Below are positions 1 through 7,619 of a stretch of DNA of 64,000 bases, piece after piece. The position numbers and the translations under genes are program-made. The stretch is from PALSA-894 sp963734185 (lineage in GTDB: Bacteria; Pseudomonadota; Alphaproteobacteria; Rhizobiales; Xanthobacteraceae). The notes beneath the pieces were generated by a model. It ran no database searches, was not told where the DNA came from, and saw only the letters and a program-made list of their open reading frames with translations. The DNA lies in contig CAVTGA010000001.1 in assembly GCA_963734185.1 (NCBI GenBank), forward strand, positions 1,798,001 through 1,862,000, in the 5' to 3' direction. Position 1 is the first letter of the stretch. Each line of letters starts with the position of its first letter.

Positions 1-1807
1 CGGCCAGCGGCCGCTCGCGGCGCTGCCGGTTCAACATGCACTCGGACTGGGCGATGATGACCTTCGGGCCCTTCTGCGGGGTGGTCAGCGCTTCGCGCAG
101 GGTGTCGCGCATCGCCGCCAGGTCGTAGGTGCGCGTGATGGTCCTGACCCAGTCGACGCCGACGCCGCGCACCGCCTTCTCGATCGGATTCTTCGTCGCC
201 CGGATCGCGTTGTCGGCGGCGGACGACAGCAGGTCCTGTCCGCCGGTCGCGGCCGAATAACCGTTGTCGACGATGACGTGGACGTTGTCGGACTTGTTGA
301 ATACCGCGTTGCCGATCGACGAGGTCAGCCCGTTGTGCCAGAAGCCGCCGTCTCCCAGGAAGGCGATCGCGCGCTTGTCGGCCTTGGCGTTGAAGGCCGC
401 GGCGCCGGCGCCGCCGAGGCCGTAACCCATGGTGGTGGCGCCGATGTTGAACGGCGGCAGGATCGAGAACAGGTGGCAGCCGATGTCGCAACTGACGTGA
501 TGGGTGCCGAGCTCGCGCTCCACCAGCTTCAATGCCGTGAAGATCGGCCGCTCCGGGCAACCGGTGCAGAACGAGGGCGGGCGCGGATGTACGTGGCCTT
601 CCGTTGCCTTGAGGGCCGCGGCAACGCGCACCGTCGCCTCGTTCGATGGCGAAGGATGCGGCAGATCGGGCAACACGTCGGCGCGGTAGGTGCGCACGAA
701 CGCTCTCAGCCCGTCGCGCACCACGCCGCCGGTGTATTCGCCCGCCATCGGCAGCATGCCCTTGCCCTCGATGCGGGTCTGCACGTCGGCGCGGCGCAGG
801 ATGGTGTTGATCGCCTGCTCGATGAAGTCGGGCTGGCCCTCCTCGACGACCAGGATGGCGCGCTTGCCCTGGGCGAACGTGACGATTTCCCGGTCCACCA
901 GCGGGTAGGTCACGTTGAGCACATAGAGCGGGACGCGCGAGCGCCCGAACGTGTCGGCAAGTCCGATCAGCTCCAGCCCGCGCAGGACGGTGTTGTACAA
1001 ACCGCCCTGCATGACGATGCCGATGTCGGTCAGGTCGCCGGCGAAGAACTCGTTGAGTTTCTCCTCGGCGATGAACTTCACCGCCGCGGGCCAGCGTTGC
1101 TCGATCTTTTCCTTCTCGTGCAGGTAGGTCGCCGGCGGCAGTGCGATGCGGTTGACGTCGCGGCGTGGACGCTCCATCGCGTCCTTCAGGGTGAAGGAAG
1201 GCCGCACGTTGTCCTTGGCGGCGAAGCGGCCGTGTACGTGACAGGCGCGGATGCGCACCTCCAGCATCACCGGCGTGTGGGAGGCTTCGGAGAGTTCGAA
1301 CCCCTTCTCCACCGCCTTGACGATCGACGGCAGGTTGGGCCGCGGATCGAGGAGCCAGATCTGCGATTTCATCGCAAAGGCATGACTGCGCTCCTGCATG
1401 ATGGAGGAGCCTTCACCATAGTCCTCGCCGACGATCACGAGCGCGCCGCCGGTCACTCCGCCGGACGCCAGATTGGCGAGCGCGTCGGAGGCGACGTTGG
1501 TGCCGACCGTCGACTTGAATGTGACGGCGCCGCGCAAGGGATAGTTGACGGAGGCTGCCAGCGTCGCGGCCGCGGTCGCCTCGTTGGCGCTCGATTCGAA
1601 GTGAACGCCGAGCTCCTGCAGGATGTCGTTGGCATCCGACAGCACGTCCATCAGGTGCGAGATCGGGGCGCCCTGATAGCCGGCGACGTAGGACACGCCC
1701 GCCTGCAGCAGCGCCTTGGTGATGGCAAGGATGCCCTCGCCGTGGAACTCCTCACCGGCGCCGAGCTTGAGCTTCTGGACTTCGTTCCTGAACGAGCGTT
1801 CCGCCAT
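1..1807 (-). CDS. iorA: Indolepyruvate ferredoxin oxidoreductase, alpha subunit (3' part off the left edge)
   Basis: Catalyses CoA-dependent oxidative decarboxylation of aryl-pyruvates (indolepyruvate and similar products of aromatic amino-acid transamination) using thiamine diphosphate and ferredoxin. About 602 codons are visible from an ATG at 1807 (MAERSFRNEVQK), and the frame stays open to the left edge. The N-terminal pyrimidine-binding domain includes GYQGAPISHLMDVL. A CTGCPERP motif lies near residue 414 and the TPP/Mg motif LGDGGFWHNG near 480, followed by VIVDNGYSATGG. The last visible residues, SECMLNRQRR, are typical just before the C-terminal ferredoxin-like cysteines, which would lie outside the window. 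It could be a separate alpha subunit or the N-terminal half of an alpha-beta fusion. A double-hairpin repeat lies immediately upstream. Confidence 0.9.
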   Translation of the reverse strand, partial: MAERSFRNEVQKLKLGAGEEFHGEGILAITKALLQAGVSYVAGYQGAPISHLMDVLSDANDILQELGVHFESSANEATAAATLAASVNYPLRGAVTFKSTVGTNVASDALANLASGGVTGGALVIVGEDYGEGSSIMQERSHAFAMKSQIWLLDPRPNLPSIVKAVEKGFELSEASHTPVMLEVRIRACHVHGRFAAKDNVRPSFTLKDAMERPRRDVNRIALPPATYLHEKEKIEQRWPAAVKFIAEEKLNEFFAGDLTDIGIVMQGGLYNTVLRGLELIGLADTFGRSRVPLYVLNVTYPLVDREIVTFAQGKRAILVVEEGQPDFIEQAINTILRRADVQTRIEGKGMLPMAGEYTGGVVRDGLRAFVRTYRADVLPDLPHPSPSNEATVRVAAALKATEGHVHPRPPSFCTGCPERPIFTALKLVERELGTHHVSCDIGCHLFSILPPFNIGATTMGYGLGGAGAAAFNAKADKRAIAFLGDGGFWHNGLTSSIGNAVFNKSDNVHVIVDNGYSAATGGQDLLSSAADNAIRATKNPIEKAVRGVGVDWVRTITRTYDLAAMRDTLREALTTPQKGPKVIIAQSECMLNRQRRERPLA

Positions 1808-1809
1808 CG

Positions 1810-1975
1810 CTAGTGTCCCGATTCCGAAGTTCGTCTCATCGTGCAGCATCCTCGCGTACGAACTTCGGAATCGAAGGACACTAGCAACTTATTGGTTCTA
1901 GTGTGGCTTAGGTTCAGAAGTCCGCAGTCCGGACTCGCCGCGAGCATGTTGCGGACTTCTGAACCGCCACACTAG
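1810..1975. repeat. Double-hairpin intergenic repeat, copy 1
   Basis: Two perfect-arm hairpins lie side by side. The first (1810-1884) runs from CTAGTGTCCCGATTCCGAAG to its complement ending in GACACTAG. The second (1898-1975) runs from CTAGTGTGGC and GTTCAGAAGTCCGC to GCGGACTTCTGAAC and CACACTAG. A 13-nt linker (CAACTTATTGGTT) separates them. The same architecture recurs at 54427-54592 with different second-hairpin arms. It fills the gap between iorA and the upstream ABC-transporter gene and could act as a transcription attenuator or be a non-autonomous mobile element. Confidence 0.85.
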
Positions 1976-1997
1976 TTCTCCGATGACGGCTAAGCTA

Positions 1998-2972
1998 TCA
2001 CGCGGCGTCCACGGCCGCCAATTTGACGCAGCGCGCGCTACGGCCGGGGCCGATCGAAACCGCCGGGATGTCGCCGGTGGTGCAGACCGGCTCGACCAGC
2101 CGGCAGCGCGGCGCAAAGGCGCAACCGGCGGCCAGGCGGTCGAGCCGCGGCGGCGCGCCCGGAATGGCTTCGAGGCGCGTGCCGCGGCTTGCCCCATGAA
2201 TGGTGGACGCGAGCAACCCGCGCGTGTAGGGGTGCGCCGGCGCCTTGACCACATCGCGCAGCATCCCGGTCTCGACGATGCGGCCGGCATACATCACCGC
2301 CATGCGGTCGCAGATCTCGACTGCGACGCCGATGTCGTGGGTGACGAAGATGACCGCCATGCCGAATTCGCGCTGAAGTTCCCGCAGCAACAGGAGAATC
2401 TGGATCTGCACGGTGGCATCGAGCGCGGTGGTCGGTTCGTCCGCCAGCAGCACCTTCGGCCGGCACGACAGCGCGAGCGCAATCATCGCACGCTGGCGCA
2501 TGCCCCCCGACATCTCGTGCGGATAGGCGTCGAGGCGGCGGCGCGGCGAAGGAATGCGCACGACCTCGAGCATGTCGAGCGCGCGCTTGCGCCCCGCGGC
2601 CCAGCTTGCGCCTTCATGGCGCACAACCGTCTCGGCGATCTGGTCGCCGATGGTGAAGACCGGGTCGAGCGCCAGCATCGGTTCCTGGAAGATCATGGAC
2701 ACGACGCCGCCGCGCAGCTGCTCGAGCGCGTCCTCGTCGAGCGCGAACACGTCCTGCCCGCCGATGCGAATGGAGCCGGCGATCTCGGTGCGGCGCGGGG
2801 GCAGCATGCGCAGCAAGGATCGCAACGTGACGCTCTTGCCCGAGCCGGACTCGCCGAGCAGTCCGAGCACCTCGCCGGGCCGGAGCGAGATGTCGACGCC
2901 GTTGACGGCATGCACGGTGCGCTCGCCGGTGAAGCGCACGTGCAGGTCGCGGACCTCGACGATCGGAGTCAT
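1998..2972 (-). CDS. Peptide/nickel-type ABC transporter ATPase (OppD/DppD-like)
   Basis: First of two ATPases that energise the adjacent oligopeptide/opine-type importer at the inner face of the cytoplasmic membrane. The 324-residue protein has Walker A GESGSGKS (about residues 40-47), a Q-loop IFQEP, signature SGGMRQR, Walker B VLLADEP and switch histidine VTHD. The C-terminal oligopeptide-transporter extension with CAFAPRC and a later Cys pair is characteristic of DppD/OppD. Its start overlaps the end of the amidase gene by 4 nt (ATGA), so it is probably co-translated in the same minus-strand operon. Substrate cannot be read from the ATPase. Confidence 0.93.
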   Translation of the reverse strand: MTPIVEVRDLHVRFTGERTVHAVNGVDISLRPGEVLGLLGESGSGKSVTLRSLLRMLPPRRTEIAGSIRIGGQDVFALDEDALEQLRGGVVSMIFQEPMLALDPVFTIGDQIAETVVRHEGASWAAGRKRALDMLEVVRIPSPRRRLDAYPHEMSGGMRQRAMIALALSCRPKVLLADEPTTALDATVQIQILLLLRELQREFGMAVIFVTHDIGVAVEICDRMAVMYAGRIVETGMLRDVVKAPAHPYTRGLLASTIHGASRGTRLEAIPGAPPRLDRLAAGCAFAPRCRLVEPVCTTGDIPAVSIGPGRSARCVKLAAVDAA

Positions 2973-4375
2973 GGCTGCTTTGGAACGCGGCGATGATGAT
3001 CGGTCGCGGACTGGAATGCGATGCCGAGCGCGGCGACCGTCTCGTCATTGAACGGACGGCCGATGAGCTGCAGGCCGATCGGCAGGCCGCGCTGCCCCTG
3101 GCCCGCGGGAACGACGAGCGCCGGAAGACCGAGATAGTTGATCGGCCGCATGAAGCGGGTGACGGCCTGGATGATCGCCTCGGCGTTGCCGGCGCCGCCG
3201 ATGTCGGTTTCGGCGATGGTCGGCGCCACGGCGCGCGACACCGGCGCCAGAAGCGCGTCGCACTTGCCGATCGCCGCAAGGTGCGTCGCGAGCGCGGGAC
3301 CGCGCCAGCGCAGCGCTTCGAGATACTCCACCGCGCTGTAGGCCAGGCCGTTCTGCAGCCGGTTGCGCACCTGCGCGCCGTAGTCGTCCGGGCGCGACCG
3401 CAGCCAGGGCGCATGATAGGTCGCGGCCTCCACGGCGAGCACGATCATCGCCGCGGCCGAGACCAGGACCTGATCGGGAAGATCGACCTGCACGACCTTG
3501 ACGCCGAGCGCCTTGAAGGTCGCGATCGTGTCGTCGAGCGCCTTGGCCACGTCGGCCTCGAGATCGTCGACGTAGAAGCTCTTGGGAATGCCGATCGTCA
3601 GGCCCTTTGCCGGCCGCTTCGCAGCGCGTGCGTCCCACTTCGGCGCGCGGTCGGTGGTCGGATCGAGCGGATCGGGACCGGCGATCACGCTGAGGATGAT
3701 GGCGCAGTCCTCAGCGGTCTGCGCCAGCGGGCCGACCGTGTCGAGCGTGAACGAGAGCGGCATCGCATTGGCACGGCTGACGCGGTTGTTCGACGGCTTG
3801 AAGCCGGTGACGCCGCAGAAATGCGCCGGCAAGCGGATCGAGCCGCCGGTGTCGGAACCGAGCGCGGCCGGCACGAGCCGCGCGCCGACCGCCGAGCCGG
3901 AGCCCGACGACGAGCCGCCGGTGATGCACGCGGGATCCCATGGATTGCATACGTTGCCGGTGTGGACATTGTGGCCGGTGGGACCGTAGGCGAACTCGAC
4001 CATGTTGAGCGCGCCGAGGCGGAACGAGCCCGCGGCCTCGAGCCGCTCCACCGCCGTCGCCGTCGCGGGCGCGATCCATCCTCTGCGGATCTTCGAGCCG
4101 CATTCGGCGAGCTTGCCCTTGGAGTAGTACATGTCCTTGTGGGCGACCGGCACGCCGTGCAGCGGGCCTTTGGCCTTGCCGGCGGCGAGCGCGCGGTCCG
4201 CGGCTTTCGCGGCCTTCAGCGCATCTTCGGCCTCGGTGCGGGCGAACGCATTGAGGGTGGGCTGCCACTTCTCGATGCGCGCGAACAGCGCCTTGGTGAC
4301 TTCGAGCGAGGAGACCTTGCGCCGCCTGATCGCAGCGCTGAGATCCTTCAGGTTCATTTCCGTCGGATCGGTCAC
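2969..4375 (-). CDS. Amidase-signature hydrolase (AtzE-like)
   Basis: Hydrolyses an amide bond, probably in a substrate brought in by the surrounding ABC transporter. The Lys-cisSer-Ser triad is visible when numbered from the GTG start: K80 in VAHKD, S155/S156 in GGSSSGSGS and S179 in GSDTGGSIR. Length (about 468 aa) is normal for the family. I chose GTG at 4375 because it overlaps the stop of the upstream small gene (GTGA); an in-frame ATG at 4393 and one at 4357 are alternatives. The directly preceding GatC-like gene recalls the AtzG-AtzE pair of cyanurate catabolism, where a small subunit partners a 1-carboxybiuret hydrolase. GatA-like or general amidase function cannot be excluded. Confidence 0.88.
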   Translation of the reverse strand: MTDPTEMNLKDLSAAIRRRKVSSLEVTKALFARIEKWQPTLNAFARTEAEDALKAAKAADRALAAGKAKGPLHGVPVAHKDMYYSKGKLAECGSKIRRGWIAPATATAVERLEAAGSFRLGALNMVEFAYGPTGHNVHTGNVCNPWDPACITGGSSSGSGSAVGARLVPAALGSDTGGSIRLPAHFCGVTGFKPSNNRVSRANAMPLSFTLDTVGPLAQTAEDCAIILSVIAGPDPLDPTTDRAPKWDARAAKRPAKGLTIGIPKSFYVDDLEADVAKALDDTIATFKALGVKVVQVDLPDQVLVSAAAMIVLAVEAATYHAPWLRSRPDDYGAQVRNRLQNGLAYSAVEYLEALRWRGPALATHLAAIGKCDALLAPVSRAVAPTIAETDIGGAGNAEAIIQAVTRFMRPINYLGLPALVVPAGQGQRGLPIGLQLIGRPFNDETVAALGIAFQSATDHHRRVPKQP

Positions 4376-4575
4376 CGGGCGGCATCCTTGCATTGCACGA
4401 CAATGAAGCTCGCCGGTTCTGTTTCCAGCGCGATCGCGATGCTCTCGGCGGCATAGCGCGTGACCGCCGGGCCGACGGCGCGCGCGATGCGCGCGGGTCC
4501 ATCATCCGCAAGATCGACGCCCGCCGCCGCCGCTATCGTCTTCACCCGTTCGGGCGTCACTTCGGCCATGTTCAT
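4372..4575 (-). CDS. Small GatC/AtzG-like amidase partner protein
   Basis: This is a 67-residue acidic, helical protein beginning MNMAEVTPERVKTIAAAAGV. Its size, the N-terminal helix pattern and its position directly before an amidase gene match the DUF4089/AtzG group of GatC-like subunits. Known family role: AtzG forms a complex with the amidase AtzE. The stop codon overlaps the amidase GTG start, pointing to translational coupling and equimolar production. No catalytic residues are expected. The family assignment is by recognition of size, context and sequence feel, not by alignment. Confidence 0.7.
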   Translation of the reverse strand: MNMAEVTPERVKTIAAAAGVDLADDGPARIARAVGPAVTRYAAESIAIALETEPASFIVVQCKDAAR

Positions 4576-4578
4576 CTC

Positions 4579-5628
4579 CTATTGCATCGGCATGCCGGCA
4601 CGGCTGTGCCCGGAGTGCAAGTCGACCATATGACAGGCCGCCGTGTGGCGCGCGCACCCGGTGGGGAAAAGCTTCGGTGCGCTGGCGCTGCAGACGCCTT
4701 CCGCGAACGGACATCTCGTGTGGAAGCGGCAGCCGGAGGGCGGGTCGATCGGGTTCGGCGGATCACCGGCGATCGGCGGTTCCTTGGTGCGGCGGTCGGG
4801 ATCGAGCGAGGGCATCGCGGCAAGCAATGCGCGCGTATAGGGATGCCGCGGGTTCGCCCACAGGGCCTCGACCGGGCCACTTTCCACCACCTCGCCGAGA
4901 TACATCACCACGACGCGGTCGCTGATGAAGCGCACCACGTTGAGGTCGTGCGAGATGAACACGTAGGTCAAGCCGAACTCCTGCTTGAGATCGATCAGCA
5001 GGTTGAGCACCTGCGCCTCGATCGACTTGTCGAGCGCGGACACCGCCTCGTCGAGGATGACCAGCCGTGGCGCGAGCGCGAGCGCGCGGGCGATGTTGAC
5101 GCGTTGGCGCTGCCCGCCCGAGAGCTCGTGCGGATAGCGGGGCGCGAACAGCGAAGGGTCGAGCCCGACCTTGCTCAAGAGGTCGCGCGCGCGCATCCGC
5201 GCCGCGTCAGCCGCCAGCCCATGGACCTTCGGTCCGAACGCGATCGTATCCTCGACCGTCAGGCGCGGGTTGAGCGAGGCGTAGCTGTCCTGGAACACCA
5301 TCTGAACGTGACGGCGTAGTTCACGCAGCGAAAGCTCGGATCCGACGCGCTCGCCGTCGACGACGACCTCGCCCGCGTCCGGCTCGATCAGGCCGATGAT
5401 GAGGCGCGCCGTGGTCGACTTGCCGCAGCCGGATTCGCCGACGATGCCGAGCACTTCGCCCTTGTCGACCGACAGGCTCACATCGTCGACCGCGCGCACG
5501 ACCTGACGGCCGCGCGTGAGCAAGCTGCCGCCGACGTTGAAATGCTTGGTCAACCCGCGCGCCTCCAACATCGGCTGCAGCGGGCCGCCGACGTCGACCG
5601 GCGTGGCGAGAAGATCAGGCACGGACAT
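4579..5628 (-). CDS. Peptide/nickel-type ABC transporter ATPase (OppF/DppF-like)
   Basis: Second ATPase of the importer (349 aa). It shows Walker A GESGCGKST, Q-loop MVFQDSYASLNPR, signature LSGGQRQR, Walker B LVILDEAVSALD and switch ISHD. The last 80 residues hold the OppF-type C-terminal motif HPYTRALLAAMP and a cysteine-rich segment (CRFHTRCPF). Its start overlaps the OppC-like gene by 14 nt and its stop is 3 nt from the small AtzG-like gene, so the amidase pair is embedded within the transporter operon. Confidence 0.93.
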   Translation of the reverse strand: MSVPDLLATPVDVGGPLQPMLEARGLTKHFNVGGSLLTRGRQVVRAVDDVSLSVDKGEVLGIVGESGCGKSTTARLIIGLIEPDAGEVVVDGERVGSELSLRELRRHVQMVFQDSYASLNPRLTVEDTIAFGPKVHGLAADAARMRARDLLSKVGLDPSLFAPRYPHELSGGQRQRVNIARALALAPRLVILDEAVSALDKSIEAQVLNLLIDLKQEFGLTYVFISHDLNVVRFISDRVVVMYLGEVVESGPVEALWANPRHPYTRALLAAMPSLDPDRRTKEPPIAGDPPNPIDPPSGCRFHTRCPFAEGVCSASAPKLFPTGCARHTAACHMVDLHSGHSRAGMPMQ

Positions 5629-6502
5629 CCATCGCGCTCCGCAAGCCGTCGCTCAGCAGGTTGAAGCAGATCGACACCATGAAGATCATGGCGCCGGGCA
5701 GCGCCGCCACCCAGGGGTTGACGTAGATCGCGGTACGCAGCGTGTTGAGCATCAGGCCCCATTCGGGCTGCGGCGGCTTGGTGCCGAGGCCGAGGAACGA
5801 CAGTCCCGCGGCCAGGATCATGCATACGCTGATCAGGCTGGTGGCGTAGACGAAGATCGGACCGAGTACGTTGCCGAGCACGTGCACCCGCATGATGGTG
5901 AACGGATTGGCGCCCGAAGCGCGCGCCGCGTCGACGAAATCGAGCGAGCGCACGCCCGTGGTCACGCTCTCCGCCACGCGCACGATCGGCGGGATGAACA
6001 CGATGGTGAGGGAGAGGATCGAGTTGACGATGCCGGCGCCGAGCGCGCCCGAGATCGCGATCGCGAGCAGCACCGAGGGGAACGCATAGAACACGTCGAC
6101 GGTGCGCATGATCGCCTGGTTCACCAGTCCGCCGACATAGCCGGCGATGACGCCGAGCGTCGTGCCGATGACGAAGGCGCACACGACCGGCATGAGGCCG
6201 AGGAACAGCGACAGCCGCCCGCCATAGATCAGGCGCGAGACCATGTCGCGGCCGAGTTCGTCGGTGCCGAGCGGATAGCCGGGCGTGCCGATCCAGCGCA
6301 GGCGGCGGATCATGCTGCCCTGGTAAGGATCGGCGAGGCCGAGATAGGGCGCAAAGATCGCGGCGAGCACGATCAGGAGGATCACGAGCGCGCAGGCGAG
6401 GTTGACCGGGTCGCGCATCAGCCGCCGTCCGACAGTGGCCCAATAGCCGCGCGCCTTGTCGGCGACGGCGATGCGGACGAGTTCGTCGGCGACTGCGCTC
6501 AT
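5615..6502 (-). CDS. ABC transporter permease (OppC/DppC-like)
   Basis: Inner-membrane permease of about 295 aa. A cytoplasmic N-terminus with LMRDPVNLACALVILLIVL leads into TM1, followed by GTDELGRDMVSRLIYGGR, the hallmark at the start of the DppC/OppC transmembrane domain. The EAA-type cytoplasmic loop is FVDAARASGANPFTIMRVHV. ATG at 6502 was chosen because the DppC N-terminus starts there; the frame remains open further upstream without family similarity. It lies 26 nt after the OppB-like gene. Confidence 0.92.
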   Translation of the reverse strand: MSAVADELVRIAVADKARGYWATVGRRLMRDPVNLACALVILLIVLAAIFAPYLGLADPYQGSMIRRLRWIGTPGYPLGTDELGRDMVSRLIYGGRLSLFLGLMPVVCAFVIGTTLGVIAGYVGGLVNQAIMRTVDVFYAFPSVLLAIAISGALGAGIVNSILSLTIVFIPPIVRVAESVTTGVRSLDFVDAARASGANPFTIMRVHVLGNVLGPIFVYATSLISVCMILAAGLSFLGLGTKPPQPEWGLMLNTLRTAIYVNPWVAALPGAMIFMVSICFNLLSDGLRSAMDVRA

Positions 6503-6528
6503 TGGCTCAGGTCCGCTTCGCTCATGTG

Positions 6529-7482
6529 TCAGGTCCGCTTGATGCGCGGGTCGATCGCCGCCTGTAGCACGTCGACGATCAGATTGAGGAACACGAAGAA
6601 CAGCGCAAGCACCAGGATGGTGCCCTGCAGCAGCGGAAGATCGCGCTGGAAGATCGCCGAATTGAGCAACAGGCCGGTGCCGGGCCAGGTGAAGACCGTC
6701 TCGATCAGGATCGAGCCGCCGAGCAGGTAGCCGAGCTGGAGGCCGAGCACGGCGATCGCGGTCGGCGCGGCGTTCTTGGCCACATGCAGGAACACGCGCA
6801 GCCGGGTGAGGCCCTTGGCACGCAGCGCGATGACGAACTCGTGGCTGAGCAGGTCGCCGACCAGCGCGCGCACGGTACGCGTGATGATGCCGAGCGGGAT
6901 GACCGACATGGTCACGGCCGGGAGCACCAGGTGCTGCATGTGCGCCCAGTCCCACTTCCAGCCGACCGAGCCGCCAGGGGCCGCGCCGACCGCAGGCAGC
7001 CAGCCGAGCTGCACCGAGAAGATGATGACCAGCACCATGCCGAGCCAGTAATGCGGCATCGACACGCCGGTGATGGCGATCGTGGTGACGGCGCGGTCGA
7101 CCCAGGTGTCGCGGAAATAGCCGGCGAGGAAGCCGAACAGCAGCCCGAACACGAAACCGAGGACGGAGGCGACCGCCGCCAGCATCAAGGTATTGCCGAC
7201 CGCGCGGCCGACCTCTTCGATCACCGGCCGTCCGGTCGCAATCGAGGTGCCGAGGTTGCCGTTGACGGCTTTCCACAGCCAGATGCCGAACTGCACCGGC
7301 AGCGGACGGTCGAAGCCGTAGGCCTTCTTGATCTCTTCGGCGAGCGTGACGGAAGCGTCGGGCGGCAGCACCGAGATCAACGGATCGCCCGGCGCGATAT
7401 GGACGAGCAGGAAGCACACCAGCGCCACGGCGAACACGACCGGCACGACCAGCACGAGACGCTTGGCGATGTAGGCGAGCAT
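6529..7482 (-). CDS. ABC transporter permease (OppB/DppB-like)
   Basis: Inner-membrane permease, 317 aa. The N-terminal hallmark MLAYIAKRLVLVVPVVFAV is followed by FLLVHIAPGDP, as in DppB. The EAA loop reads FVIALRAKGLTRLRVFLHVAKNA (written here only to place it near residue 215), and GTGLLLNSAIFQRDLPLLQG follows, typical of the family. It pairs with the OppC-like permease. A nested palindromic repeat separates it from the upstream binding-protein gene, which may lower its expression relative to the binding protein. Confidence 0.92.
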   Translation of the reverse strand: MLAYIAKRLVLVVPVVFAVALVCFLLVHIAPGDPLISVLPPDASVTLAEEIKKAYGFDRPLPVQFGIWLWKAVNGNLGTSIATGRPVIEEVGRAVGNTLMLAAVASVLGFVFGLLFGFLAGYFRDTWVDRAVTTIAITGVSMPHYWLGMVLVIIFSVQLGWLPAVGAAPGGSVGWKWDWAHMQHLVLPAVTMSVIPLGIITRTVRALVGDLLSHEFVIALRAKGLTRLRVFLHVAKNAAPTAIAVLGLQLGYLLGGSILIETVFTWPGTGLLLNSAIFQRDLPLLQGTILVLALFFVFLNLIVDVLQAAIDPRIKRT

Positions 7483-7499
7483 TCAGTTATATCACTCTC

Positions 7500-7617
7500 G
7501 TGTCCCGGGCGCAGCGCAATACGGAGTAGTGCGCTGCAGACCCGGGACCGCCAGAGTCTCGAAACGGTCCCGGGTCTGCAGCGCACCGTTTCACGTTGCG
7601 CTGCGCCCGGGACACGG
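7500..7617. repeat. Nested inverted repeat between binding-protein and permease genes
   Basis: The outer arms CGTGTCCCGGGCGCAGCGCAA and their complement at the right end enclose inner arms GTGCGCTGCAGACCCGGGAC and CGGTCCCGGGTCTGCAGCGC. The transcript could form a long four-arm structure. Placement directly after the highly expressed type of gene (binding protein) and before the permeases fits a processing or attenuation role, but it may simply be a member of a dispersed repeat family. Confidence 0.8.
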
Positions 7618-7619
7618 GC

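Noticed and set aside
278..1813. Long plus-strand open frame opposite iorA
   Set aside because: Arg/Ala/Asp/His-rich, no family features; a mirror of the high-GC third-position bias of the real minus-strand gene, which has clear TPP-enzyme motifs.
1810..1975. CRISPR-like repeat spacing
   Set aside because: Two unlike hairpins with one linker, not a regular array; no cas genes and no tandem direct repeats elsewhere in the window.
5615..7417. 600-codon minus-strand frame apparently fusing two permeases
   Set aside because: Only its last 295 codons are permease-like; the first part is an out-of-frame read of the OppB-like gene. Treated as separate OppB and OppC genes.
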